In this document: positions 38,501 through 52,252 of the stretch, one piece after another
Layout of the letters: each line of letters starts with the position of its first letter
Position numbering within the stretch: position 1 is the first letter of the stretch
Assembly: GCA_944470555.2 (NCBI GenBank)
Contig: OX104127.1
Location: forward strand, 119,936,741 to 120,000,740
Length of the DNA: 64,000 nucleotides
Direction: 5' to 3'
Source of the DNA: Heterobilharzia americana
Lineage: Eukaryota > Platyhelminthes > Trematoda > Strigeidida > Schistosomatidae
Position numbers and translations under genes: made by a program
The notes under the pieces: generated by a model
What the model saw: the letters and a program-made list of their open reading frames with translations, nothing else
Told to the model about the DNA's origin: nothing
The model's database searches: none

Positions 38501-41500
38501 GTCATTGTCTCCATGTTTATTTTGATTGGTTGTCCGAATGACCTGAAATGTACCCTTGTTATTTCTTACTAGTTAATAGATTGGGTCAATTTCAGTATGT
38601 TCGTTGATTGCTGACTGGCTGACCTGAACACCAGGCTCCTAAAAATTCTCTAACATTCTTTGTATTTCCTCTATCCAGGATTGTAACATTTTCTCAATCA
38701 TATCCATGTCTACAGTTGTCCGTATGCATTGATATGTACAAAGATATATCATGACGTTTCACTACTAGTTGATGTTCAAGTAGACGGATATGCAGAGAGC
38801 GATCACTCTGTTTTTCACAGTTTCCGGAGTTTATTTTGTAGATAATATTTGATTTATCTTCCTTCGCCATTGCATCTTTTGGCCTGTATAACAAAAATTG
38901 AAGAGATTTTGTAGGCTTGTGAGCTACAGTGATTTCAAAAGGCTGCAATAATCTAGTTGTGATCTCGGAAATGTTCTTCATGTAGAGGTGAAACAATCGG
39001 TTTGTTGATTTTCAAGGCTGACTTCTTGGTTAACGCTATTATTGTTTATCATTATTTGTCACTTGGGTTCCTAGTGGAACATACGGCTTCAGTAGCACGT
39101 CTCCATTGCACTCTATTCTCTGGAGTCTCATTAACCTGGATCCACCACTGCCCACAAGCTTTCATTTCTTCATCACACCATCTCCTCCATGTCACCCACA
39201 TCTCCGACGCCCAACTCTTCGTTTCCCACTTGGCTTCCACTCTAGGACTCAACCTGGCCTGACGCGTGATGTCCCCAAACCGTCTTCTTTCCCAGTGTAT
39301 GTCTAATCCAATCCATCTCCACCTTCTTCTGCATATTTGTTAGGTGATGTGTTCTTGGTTGGTTCGTTGCCAGCCAGCCAGAGTGAGTTCCTTGTTGCGT
39401 ATTCTTTCTGGCCCTCTGATCTTGATTATCGAGTGAGCGTAGGCAGCTGTTGGTTGATGAATGGCTGTATTTTGTTGGAAATGCTTTCGTAACGCGCCTA
39501 GTCTCTCAACCATCACTGTTGAAAATCTGGATCTTGTTCATGCTTTATGTGGAGTGCAGTGAAGTAGATCTCCACACTGATTTCAGGTTAATGAAGGCCT
39601 GTCATGCTTCTCCGATTCTGGCTGCATTGATGTCCTCATCTATACCTGTGCCGCCTGTAGCTGAAGCGATGCTGCCTAGGTAGGTTAAAGAGACAACTTC
39701 CTTTCAGTTTCTCCCATTGATTGTGATTCGTGCTTGTCGTTGGTGATTGGGTATCTTCATCACCTCTGTTTTCTTTACGTTTACTTGAAGTCTCATCTTC
39801 GCTGCCTCTTCTGCCAACTTGTTAGTTTTCACATGTAGAGCTTCGACAAAACATTAGACATAAATCATCATCGGCGAAATTCAAATGTTCTTCTGTGGTC
39901 TTTTCATCGGTCAAACAGGGTATGCCTCTCTTCTCGTTCCTCACAGCTTGTTGCATTACAATGAGGAAGATCATGAGTGATAGTAGGCAGCCTTGTCTTA
40001 CTTAGTTAAAACTCTGCATTATGCAAACATCTCAAGTAGGTCACAACATCAGAGTCAGGGAACATTTAGCTCAAAAAACGGTTCAACAACACACATCATC
40101 GCGGATATATACAATTCACTCTGGAACAGAAGTCAAGAAATTTCTCCTGTCTACACGTGTTTCTGATATGCTCTGCAATGTAGTCAGTTACTTTACACTC
40201 GTATATGAAGCGTGAAGTTGAATTCATAGTTGCTGGATTTCAGAAGTAGCAAGAAAGTATTTTACTGTATATCATAGTACCTCTTGTTTTGTTTTTTTCG
40301 AGAGTGAGCAATGTAGTCAGCTTCACTTGGCACTAATTATAGCGTTCTGTCATTGAAGAAACATTTTACCATACTTCTGTATAATTTTATTATGGAACTT
40401 TTCTTGTCTAACCTTTGTATGGTATGATTGATAGGTTTCAACACTTTTTTTCTCCTCCTTCTTTAGTCTCAATGGAGAGTTAATCATCCAATTATTATCT
40501 CTGGTTGCCAACATAAATTCACACGGGAGCTATGGACTCCACAAAGTTTTTGTGATGATTTTGGAGAGTTAAAAACGGTACTGGTTGATTGCGCTACTGG
40601 TGCTGAGATTACACGTTATTCCTTAAAAACATTTTGGGAAGGTTTTGAAAGAAGAGAACGTAAGTTTCTCACCCTTCTTTTCCTTTTATATAGTAGTTTT
40701 TTATTCAAAGGGAAGTTAACTTTCTGAAAAAATCCCTCTCAAAGTTTTATAAGATAAACGAATGAATAATATGTATTATTATTATTATTTGTTCCAGTGG
40801 GTTCCTAGTGGAACATAGGGCTTCAGTAGCACGTCTCAAGTGCGCTCTCTTCTCTGCAATCTTTTGAACATGGTTCCACGACAGTCCAGAAGCTCTCATT
40901 TCTTCCTTGCACTATCTCCTCCATGTCACCCTCACTTCGGACGCCCAACTCGTCATTTCCCCTTTGCATTCCACTCGAGGGCCTCCTACATGATGTCCCT
41001 AGTCGACCTTCTCAGTGTATGCCTAATATGTATGATTAAATGCTATTCAAGCTGGTAGGTAACTTTACTGATTAGATGTAAGTGATCTAGACAGTAAACC
41101 ACGGTTTCACTTCCTTTTAGACCTGAGTTTATCACTGGTGTACTCAGATAGATCAAGTCTATGTGTAGAATTTGCTCAAATCATACTTGTCAGTATGAAT
41201 GATTTCCAGCACAATCCCCTATTAGTTCTTCATTGATAACTTGTGTTTCTACAAACAGAATGAATATGTGATGGTAACTGAATGGCTTCCAGTAGAAAAT
41301 CCACTGAAACTACAGTTCTGTTTTTGTACTACAACTATTCACCTCTGAGATATATCCATGTTAAGCGTATCATTTTTTTCAACAACTTTCAAGATTTTTT
41401 AAGTCTCGTATACCTTTGGACCGATGAATTTTATAGTTTCATAATATACTTATATATTCTATTCTATACACTTTGTTACTATACGTCATTTTTTTTCTAT

Positions 41501-44500
41501 ACGTTCGCTTCAAAGTTTATAATTTACACATTTGTTTAGTTTTTACGGTACATTTTATTGATTTTTTCTTGTGTCTTTATTGTCATATTACGATCACACA
41601 CAGACATGCACACACACACACACACAAGTTCTGTTCATGCCTTTTTCATCTACGCATATTCTTCTTTGCATAATGAAACAACCTAGGATGGACTTTGTAA
41701 CTGGTATTGATTCCTGTTATGATACTACTTGTAATTTCCCGTCGATATACAGAGTCGAATTACTCAACCTGTGTTGATGGATGCGCCCCTGTGTAGATAC
41801 CTCGATACCGCTGATTGTTCATGATGTTATAGCAGTGAAAAATTACAGGTTTCATAGTAACAACTGATACCCATTATCCAAGAGGTGGCTATCATGCCGC
41901 AGTGGCTTAGTGGATAAAACTCTGGTGTTTGAAGCGATGGGTAATCAGTCGGATTCTCAGTGCGAACAACATTACTCAGTACTGGAGTCCAGGTAAATTT
42001 AGCCGACGAGTCCCAAATAGGACGAAACGTGCATCTTAGATTCCTCTGCTGGTCAGTGAGATCAATATGGCACTGATTCATGTCTAAGGAGTTATGATTT
42101 AAATTGAATGAAGTAAATAGGTCATGATCAGGTAAAAGAAGACAAGACTTTAATTAGACCCGAGCAATCGGCAGGAAGCCCTCTTTGGACTATGTTTCAT
42201 ACTTGCGGGCACTCTTTAGCAAAGCGTATCTGGAACCTTGAGGGAATGGTTTTTCCATATGAGATTCTTACCTTCGTCACCCAGTATTGTAACCAGGCAC
42301 GTTACCGATGAGCTACTCAGGCTGCTACTGGTCTCTTGTAGGACTGAACTATATACATTGATTGGTCACTGGAGGGTAAGCAACTTCATGTTATCTAGTC
42401 CTATGCACTGATCGAATTCTATTGATCATTTTTCAATTTGATCACTAGGCTAGGATACTCACCCTCTCGGTTCTTTGGTATAAATGTTAGCCGGAAAAAG
42501 GTAGAAAGTCTTGAACTTAGATTTCCTTCTCATCAAGCGATGAACCACACCAATTAACCTTTTTGAAGCTGTTTTCCACATTACCGATTTCGTCGTCGTA
42601 GAAGTGAATTAATGGTTTAGTTCCGTTCACATCTATTTCAGCAGCACATACGCAAACGCATAAGTTACTTTATTTTTCTATCATTCATCATTAATTCTTT
42701 AAGATAATTACTTCATTTTGTTATGAAGATTGAGAAATGACAGTTCAATAAAGAAAATTCTCTTTCGATGAGTCATTTTCAAAAGTTATACAATCGTAGT
42801 TGTAGTTACAACAAAATGGATAGATACAAGGTCATCGGAAAAGGTCAGTAAAGTCATCAGGTGATGATGGGTAGAAGGTCAATCCAAGGTCATCAAACGT
42901 GAAAAAAGATTACTCACAAAATTACACATAAACACCTAATAATTAAATAAATAAAATGATCAAGATAGAATTAGAGACTGAACGTATACCTTTTGACGGT
43001 AAACATCAGACTTGAAACGCTGAATTATCAAAGCAAATAAGCACTTCTATCGAAATATTTCATTTCACTTTGAAGGAAGACTCTGATGGGGGTAAAGTGA
43101 CCAAAGTTAGCCAAATGCTTAGGAATCGTGCTGTTAATCACTTTACACTGTCCTTCAGACAGCTATACACAGATACTTTTGTATAGAACAGGTTTTGTGA
43201 GGCCTAATGTAGCCAAATCCACAAGAGCAAGTCAATTGGTAAACACATACGAAGGTGACGATAGTTTATTCTTCATACACCGTTGAATCAGTTGTTGACT
43301 GTAGAAAACAATCCAAAAATGGGCTACAAGTTGCTACATAAATAGATGTAGTTAGGAAAAACAAAAATTAAGATCCAGAATTTCACTCTAGCACTCATTG
43401 GTGATTAACTTCGAGACCAGCTGAGATGAGAACAGTTACTCAACGATGACATTGGATGTAGGTTGCGCTATATCGTGAACTAACAGATGCAAGAAATGTG
43501 AACCACTGGATTCCGACTCACTGACTCAATGGTAACGTGTGGGTCATGGAACCTGAATATCCTGGTCTCGATCTCTTGGGAGTGGGGTGAAGGTTGTAGG
43601 TGCTCACTGCTGAAAAGCCCTATGCCAGGACGAAACAGATGTTGAGTGCCCCCAGGTTTCTAATGTTTCTCCAATAGATATCAGTCCATGATGAATTCCA
43701 ATCTCAAATCAATTCATAAATCTCTATAAACCATTAATGTCAGTCGCATCATAGTCAGCTTAAACGGCAATATCCCAGATACGGGCAATTCATATAAACA
43801 TTTTATTCTATATTTTCCATGATAGCAGTTGTAACAGTTATATCCTTGTAGTCATTAATCAATACAATCAATCGATACATGTTTCCTGTATTTTTTTCTC
43901 TATACAATCCGTATTAATTATTTACTTGGCAAAGCATAGCAAATAAACTTATAATGCATGTTTATTTTCTAGAATTATAACTGAAGTGTCAAACCTTCGA
44001 GTTATTCATTTAGTTCACTGATATAGAGGTGTACAATGTATATCATGAGAGAGTAAAAAATCTTCGTTTTTCTTTCCTGTTGAACAATTCAGTTATATAC
44101 TCTTAGGTTATTCAGGTTGTGATGAATACTAACCTGAAATAAATAAATAAATGCCCACAAACCTCTATTTTAGTGCTCATCAATGAGTGACTTGGTTCGA
44201 GATGACATTCCTGAAGTTCTAATGACAGGTTGTAACCGGTGGAAGTAACCAAGTTGGATATGAAGACAGTTTCTCAGCAACAGTATTAGATGAAGGTCAT
44301 GCTATATCTTGAATTGATAGTAGTAGGGAAGTATGGATCACTGAATTCCTACAGAGTGGCTCAATGATAACGCACCGACTATGAAATCTGAGGGTGTCAA
44401 GAATGCACACTATTGAGGAGTCCGATAGACTAGGACAAAACAGCTGTCTCATGCTCCCATGATTTCAAATGCTAGCCCCGACTGATGTCAATCCGTGATG

Positions 44501-47500
44501 AATTCAGGTATTTTATTCACTTTATATTCCAGTCTAGGCTACTAAAGGGAAATAAAATCCAGGTAAGACAAGACAAGCTATTGGTGAAACGTGAAATAGA
44601 AAACTTAATGTAATTATTCATTTTCTTCCATTTGTAAAATTATCTTCTTTCATGTATAGTAAATAAAACGCAGCAACTCATCCTTACTGCCTAGATTTAT
44701 GTGCTAAGACCATCGAGTTACATGTATACAGCTGATTTTCAAAATGTTATCATCATCATCACGATCATCATCTATCAACATAGGGCCACACATTATACTA
44801 CGTAACTGTCCGACTTGCCACACCTCATCTCATCTCATCTCATATCACCACATCAAGTAAAACCACAGTCAACTGGAACATGAAAATAACAAAATTCAGT
44901 CAAAACTAATATAAACCACTCAATCAGAGAGAGGAAGAATGAGAAAATAGTGAGATTCGAGATAGAGTCGTTAACATGAGGATAATGTGTGTATACATCT
45001 ACACCACTAACACTGGGTTCTCAGTCATGTCATCACCATCACCTACAGTCTCAAACAACCCCTTCCTCTTCTCCCACCAACCCCAACCACTCACTCTACA
45101 TCACCACACATGGCTCAAACAAACAGGCATACAATTCATATATTGGTGTGATGTTTTAGTCTGGCCACCTTGGGTCTTTCTCCACCCTCAACCTACTTCA
45201 ACCAACACTGTGTGATGAGACAGTTGGTGACTAGGCATACATAACACATGTTGGAGTCAACCATCTCAATGGATGAAGGTTCACAACCTGATCAACTGAT
45301 TTACCTCTTCTCCTGGTGGTGTTGGTGTTGGTCAAACACCTGAAGCCACCTCACATCTTCCACCTTCAATGGCCATGTTTCACAGTCATAGAGTAGAACA
45401 GAGTGAGTTGACTGTTGTGCAGTACATGCCACTGTGAATAGACAATCGGATATGACGGTGGCAACACAGATGGCGTAAGTTGTCGAAAGTCAACCGAGTC
45501 TTTTGTATTCGTGCAGATATTTCATTGGTGAGTGAGCCGTGAGGGTAGGGCTGATCTTACTTTCCAGGTAAGTGTATTGGTCGACACAGTCAAACAGTAA
45601 GTACACTCACTGTCTGTCTATTGTTATCCGTGGTGGGGTACCGTTGAAGACCAATTGATTGTGGATGAACAATTTGTATTTGGGTGGTGAGAAACGCGTC
45701 TTCAACATTGTCAAATTGCCACTCATGGTGTTCAGAATACTGCCTGTTGTCAGCATCTTCACCTGACAGGACTATGTCATCTGCGTATTGTTGGTGTAAC
45801 GAAAATGGTGCCACGATTAGGTGAACATCTGTGTAATCAGGTGACGAAAGGGAAGCCTCCATTGAGAATATCTATGACAGAATTGAATAAGAATGGAGAG
45901 AGTGTGCAGCCTTGGTGGACACCACTGTATGAGTACAGTTTCCAGGATATCTGACGATTGGCTGTAACACGCCCACAAGTGTTTGAGTAGAGAGTCTTCA
46001 ATAGGGTGATGTAGTTACTGGGGAATCCTTTTAGTGAGAGACATTACCGTGTGATTTGTCTATCAAGGTAGGTAGTGAGATACCACTTTCAGGCGGAGAA
46101 ATGTATTTGTTGTCGGGTGGCTGTAAGCATGCCTGTGTCCTAGAACTTGGCACAGTGTGAATATTTGGATGTATCAACCAAATATTCACACTGTGCCAGG
46201 ATTTTTTAACCTTGCACTTCATACTTTTGACTCTGGTGTCAACAACGCATATGGTTAACCTTTCAAGAGATGAGTATCCCGTAGAGTATTTCAATTTATG
46301 GTAATCAGTGCGAAAGTCAGAGGCATTATCACTAAGGTATTTAAACCGTCGCTGCCACTTTATGGGTCTACATTACCTGTATGATGTAGTTTAGTTATCA
46401 GATAATCACTCTCTACTCCTAAGTATCGAATCAAATAGAAATTCCTCGAAGAACTTGGAACATATTCATGCAGAAGGTAATGTAATGATGGCTAATGATA
46501 CTACGTCGCTGATAAAATCTCAGCAGACGGAGCGAGGTTGGTAACCAATGCACCACGACTCCACCTATCTAAATATCAGAAAGTATGCTATAGTCTCCTA
46601 AGAGGTTCTGTTCCCTGCAGAAGCCAAGTGAGAAAGTTGTGTAATTATTTTGACATGATTGTTGACCACATCTTTGAAAATGTTACCTAACAGACAAACT
46701 AACACTAACTATGCTTGCGTGAGGATCCAGTTGAATGATAATATATAATCTCTCTGGTGCTCAATGGTCGTTAATTTGATTCTGTATATGGTGAAGTTTG
46801 CGCAGTACTGAGGTGTTTAACACGATGACAATTAGTTGCTGCTTGATACTTGTAATCTCTCATTGCTATGCAGAGTCGAATTGTTTGACTTCTGTTGGCT
46901 CCAGTGCGGGTACCTGTATATGATGCGCACTTCGCCTTATTTGGGACTTATCAGCTAGATGTACAATATCACTTACTTGGGTGCAGGCACATTCAGCTGA
47001 CGAACCTGAAATAGGATGAAACATACGTCCTGGATTCCAATAAGAGTTATCAAGATGAATACACGATGAAGATTTATCATGCCTACTGCCGTTCGGTTTA
47101 TTACTCAATCAGCTAACCTTATATATGTATTCGTGCAGTTGGCAATAAACGACACCTGTATACTGTGAAGCCTAGTGATACTACTACGGGCTTTCCAAGT
47201 CTCGGTCAGTGAAAATCGTGATGTTCGACCAACTGACTGGAAGATGACACTATTACTATGGAAATATCGATTAGACTGTACTGTACTGTTAAGCTATGCA
47301 TTTAACGCATTGCTTAGCTCGTTTAATTTTTCTACAGTTTTTGTACTAATAATGAAAAAATCTGTTTCACAGTCTATTCATTTTAATTCGTTTTCTTGTT
47401 TCTTCTGTGTGTGTGTGAGTGTGTGTTTGTGCGCGCATGTGGACAGCAGTGGAAGGGTAGATAGACCAATCTATCCTCTTTTCTGTAAGACAACGTTCTT

Positions 47501-47735
47501 CTAGCATGAGCACTCTTAGGAGTTTGCATTAATGTTTATCGATAAACACAGGTTTTTATCGTATGATCTATTCACAGGACATTTGTAAAGGGAAAATATA
47601 TATACTTATTGCGTCTCTGACTATTCATCTTTTCACATTGTATCTCTTTCTACTCATATTTTATGACAGAAAAGTTGAGTGTAAGATGAAGAAATGGACT
47701 AATTGGGAGGTTTACTCGGTGTATATGTGAGTATC

Positions 47736-47784
<49 letters not shown>

Positions 47785-50700
47785 TAGACAGGGAACAGGT
47801 TTAGTGTTTTTTGTAAGATTTTTGTTTCATGCTTGAAACAATTCTGTCATCATTGATTCTAATTAATTTGTGTACAGATTTGTCCAGAAAACTTTTTCCC
47901 CCGAGAAATGGAACAAGTAGAAAGAAAATATGGGGAATTGTGTGTCGATGAGGTGACATGTTACATGCATGTGTGTGTGCAATCCTCTGAATAATTTCTT
48001 TACAAGTTTATGCAAAAATCGAGAGTAGTTTCGTTTGAGATGTACTGAAGCATTATACAGACACGCCTAACTGGTAATTAAGAGTTAACGGCTCGGCAAG
48101 CTGCATCGACAGTGTATTCACATAATCTGTCAACAGTCTGAATTACCCTCGCCATCCTCCGCATTTGACGAAGGTGAAATGAGAATTTGGACCACGATCG
48201 GGTTCAAACCAGCGACCACTAGATTCCCGGCCCAGTGCTATACCAACTGAGCTACGACTGGTCTAACTGCTGACCAGATTTTCGCTTCACCCTTCAATCA
48301 TCACCCAGGATCAATAACTAGCCTGCTGAACTACTGCTCTCTCACTCAGTCAAATGATAATCAATATGATTCTCCCCCCGCTCTAATTCACTTACATTTG
48401 AACTGAGACACTTTAAGTGGCAATTTGAGAATGTTGAAGACGCGTTTCTCACCACCCAAATACAAATTGTTCATCCACAATCAATTGGTCTTCAACGGTA
48501 CCCCACCACGGATAACAATAGACAGACAGTGAGTGTACTTACTGTTTGACTGTGTCGACCAATACACTTACCTGGAAAGTAAGATCAGCCCTACCCTCAC
48601 GGCTCACTCACCAATGAAATATCTGCACGAATACAAAAGACTCGGTTGACTTTCGACAACTTACGCCATCTGTGTTGCCACCGTCATATCCGATTGTCTA
48701 TTCACAGTGGCATGTACTGCACAACAGTCAACTCACTCTGTTCTACTCTATGACTGTGAAACATGGCCATTGAAGGTGGAAGATGTGAGGTGGCTTCAGG
48801 TGTTTGACCAACACCAACACCACCAGGAGAAGAGGTAAATCAGTTGATCAGGTTGTGAACCTTCATCCATTGAGATGGTTGACTCCAACATGTGTTATGT
48901 ATGCCTAGTCACCAACTGTCTCATCACACAGTGTTGGTTGAAGTAGGTTGAGGGTGGAGAAAGACCCAAGGTGGCCAGACTAAAACATCACACCAATATA
49001 TGAATTGTATGCCTGTTTGTTTGAGCCATGTGTGGTGATGTAGAGTGAGTGGTTGGGGTTGGTGGGAGAAGAGGAAGGGGTTGTTTGAGACTGTAGGTGA
49101 TGGTGATGACATGACTGAGAACCCAGTGTTACAGGTGTAGATGCATGCACATATTATCCTCATGTTAACGACTCTATCTCGAATCTCACTATTTTCTCAT
49201 TCTTCCTCTCTCTGATTGAGTGGTTTATATTAGTTTTGACTGAATTTTGTTATTTTCATGTTCCAGTTGACTGTGTTTTTACTTGATGTGGTGATATGAG
49301 ATGAGATGAGATGAGATGAGGTGTGGCAAGTTGGACGGTTACTTAATGATACCTGGTCGTATGTTGACTTGGATGATGATGACGTTTGGGCTGAGATGCA
49401 AAATCCTCGCTCCCCAGCCAGTGTGAATGCGATGAATCGATACTAACGCGTCGCAAATGCGCGTGGTAGTCGGTCAAAACCTGCTTTAGTGAGTGAAATG
49501 AAATAAATATCTGATCAGTAGTCGTACCTCGTAGCTGAGTTATAAGATCATAAAGTAGGAAATCCAGTGGTCTCTGTTTCGAATGCGGATGGGGTTCAAA
49601 TTTTCATTTAGCTTCAATCACTACATTGTATCAGGACTAGTTTTCGAAATCATAACTGTCTCAGATATTCAAAAATGAAAATCGAATTCTCAAACAATTA
49701 TCACTGCTTTGTACAAAAGATATTCTGTTCCAGCGTAATTATCAACTGTACTCGGCAACTGATGAAGTTGGTGTGGGTTCACCACCAGGACCTATCCTAA
49801 CTGATATATTTATAGCTTATTTGGAACAAACACATCTGAATTATGCGATCAAGGAAACAACATATTACCGTAGACATATAGATGATACTTTCATTATTTG
49901 TGATCATATGAATCATGCGTCAAAGTTTTTCAACAACTCTACCCATAGCTATCCAAAGATGCATTTTTGTAATGAAATACGAAAATGAGGGTGGATTCGA
50001 TTTTTTGGATTTGAGTATATAGTGGTGATTCAGTTGAGAAAACCATCTGCAGGAAAGACATATGGATCGGTCAGTGCCTTCACTACACTGATCAGGACAC
50101 TCCCCACTACAGCAAGGATGCTATCATTGAAAAGAGAATGGATAATCGAAGAAATTCATTATAAAGCATGGAAACGAATTTATTGAGAGACCGTAACACG
50201 CAAAATGTTGAAAGGGTGATGAGACATCTGAAAGAAAAGAGAAGAAGCTTCACTGTGAGAAGGAGGTTTGCTGCTGCCAAACTGATCTCAGTTCACAAGA
50301 TAGTTTACCCTATAACACATTCGAAAGTAGACAAATACCCAGCTCATGTCATCGCCAATTGTGTATATCAATGCACGTGTACTCATGGAGACAGTTACGT
50401 GGAAAGGACTGAAAGAAGGGCATCTATTCGATTTTGTGAACATATTCCGAAAAATCTATGTCTTAAAGGTGGCAAGATGTTTACTAGAGCAGTCGTCAGG
50501 CACCTGATGGAAACGGGAAATCAAAGAGATGTTTCTCAATCCTTCAAGATGACCAACAAAGAAAAAAAGTTGTGTTTATTACGGTTTGTGGAAGCTGTCA
50601 CCATCAGACATTGTCCACCTGATCTATGTACTCAGAAAGAGACCATAACTTACATCTGTTTACCTTGTTAACTGTATAGTATAATCTTGCATATGTATGT

Positions 50701-52219
50701 AAACAGTTTTCCTTTGGATTGCATCATCTCATTGTTAATTACTTACTTACTGGTTGTAAAATCACCCTTTGCTAAACATTTTCCTATTTTTTCACATATT
50801 TACGTAGTTCACTAGCTCTTTGGCAACTCAATCAATTTATACTCTTGTTTGTTTGTTTGTTTGTTGTGTTCCCGCTTTACATAACTACAGAATTATTCGA
50901 TCACATCAGATATAAATTGGCATTGATTTTGATTTGTGATTATTAATCCTAAATTTCGAATCTTCACCTATTTCTACATATTTAAAGCATATTGTGCGAT
51001 TAATACTACTAATATTTCATTCTAATTGTAGGCTGTATGCAGCTGATGAAAGGCTGTGAAATAAAATGAGCTTATTTTGTTCTGGTAATGTCTTTTTTCT
51101 TGCTTTATTTAAATTTAATAAGGGAACTAAGTGTATGTTGAGTATACAATATTAACATTTGGCATAGAGTTGGTTTAACTAACTCACTGGCAATGAATTT
51201 GTGAACCTATACTAATTAATATGATGAGGTGTTGTATTGTACTCATCCATATTCATTGGATACGATGGCGTATAATGTATGCCACTTTTGCACCAGAATG
51301 TGTAACTGAATATTGTAAGTCCCCTTGGGGGGGGGGGGAATGGTGAGGTATGTTTTTGACTGTTCAATATTTCTTCAATCGGTGCAATTTCTGAACCAAA
51401 GCTCACTGTCTCCCACTGATTCACTCCATTGCAGTGAACAGTTAATGCTGTACAATTTTCTGGGGAGAATGTAGAACTTTCAGGCAGCATATAATTTAAA
51501 TGGTTTGTTGTATGGAAAATCTTCTTTGACATGAGTCTTTTATAAACACGGACACTTTTAGTTAATTATATGGAAGCAGGCAACTGTTTGCGCAATACGT
51601 CACTGGACTGAAATTCTATTGGTTAAAATCAGTTCTTTGGGTTAGAGGTTGTGTAGAGCAAAATGTAAAGATGTACAACGTATAGGCTATTTATATATTG
51701 AAGAGAAAGTATGACAGAGATTTATGTGGAATTTACTGGTTGAACTCTCACCGTGATTCAGTCTTCCCCAACCACTCCTTCCACTTACCATTTAGATGTA
51801 CTGTTTTGAAGTTTACCAGTCCCAAGTGAGACGAAATATATTTCATAGATTCTGCTACTAACCTTTCTCCCTCATTTATTTACTGCTATTTTCATTTCAA
51901 AATAGGTCGAATCACAAGTAAAGATGGTCGTGCACTTTGTTTAAAACTCAAAGACTGGCCAACTACAGATGATTTTGCTGAGTTACAACCGAAACGTTAT
52001 TCAGATTTAATGTCAAATTTACCAATGCCAGATTATACACGACGTGATGGTCAACTGAATCTTGCAGCTAGACTGGCTTCCTTTTTTGTTTGTCCTGATT
52101 TAGGCCCTAAGTTATATGTGGCCTATGGAACTGTTGGTTCAAGTTCAGTAAGTTTCAGTAGTTTTGCCTGACTTGTAAACAGATATTTGTGAAAGTTACA
52201 ATCAGATTGTTAAAGTTCA

Positions 52220-52252
<33 letters not shown>

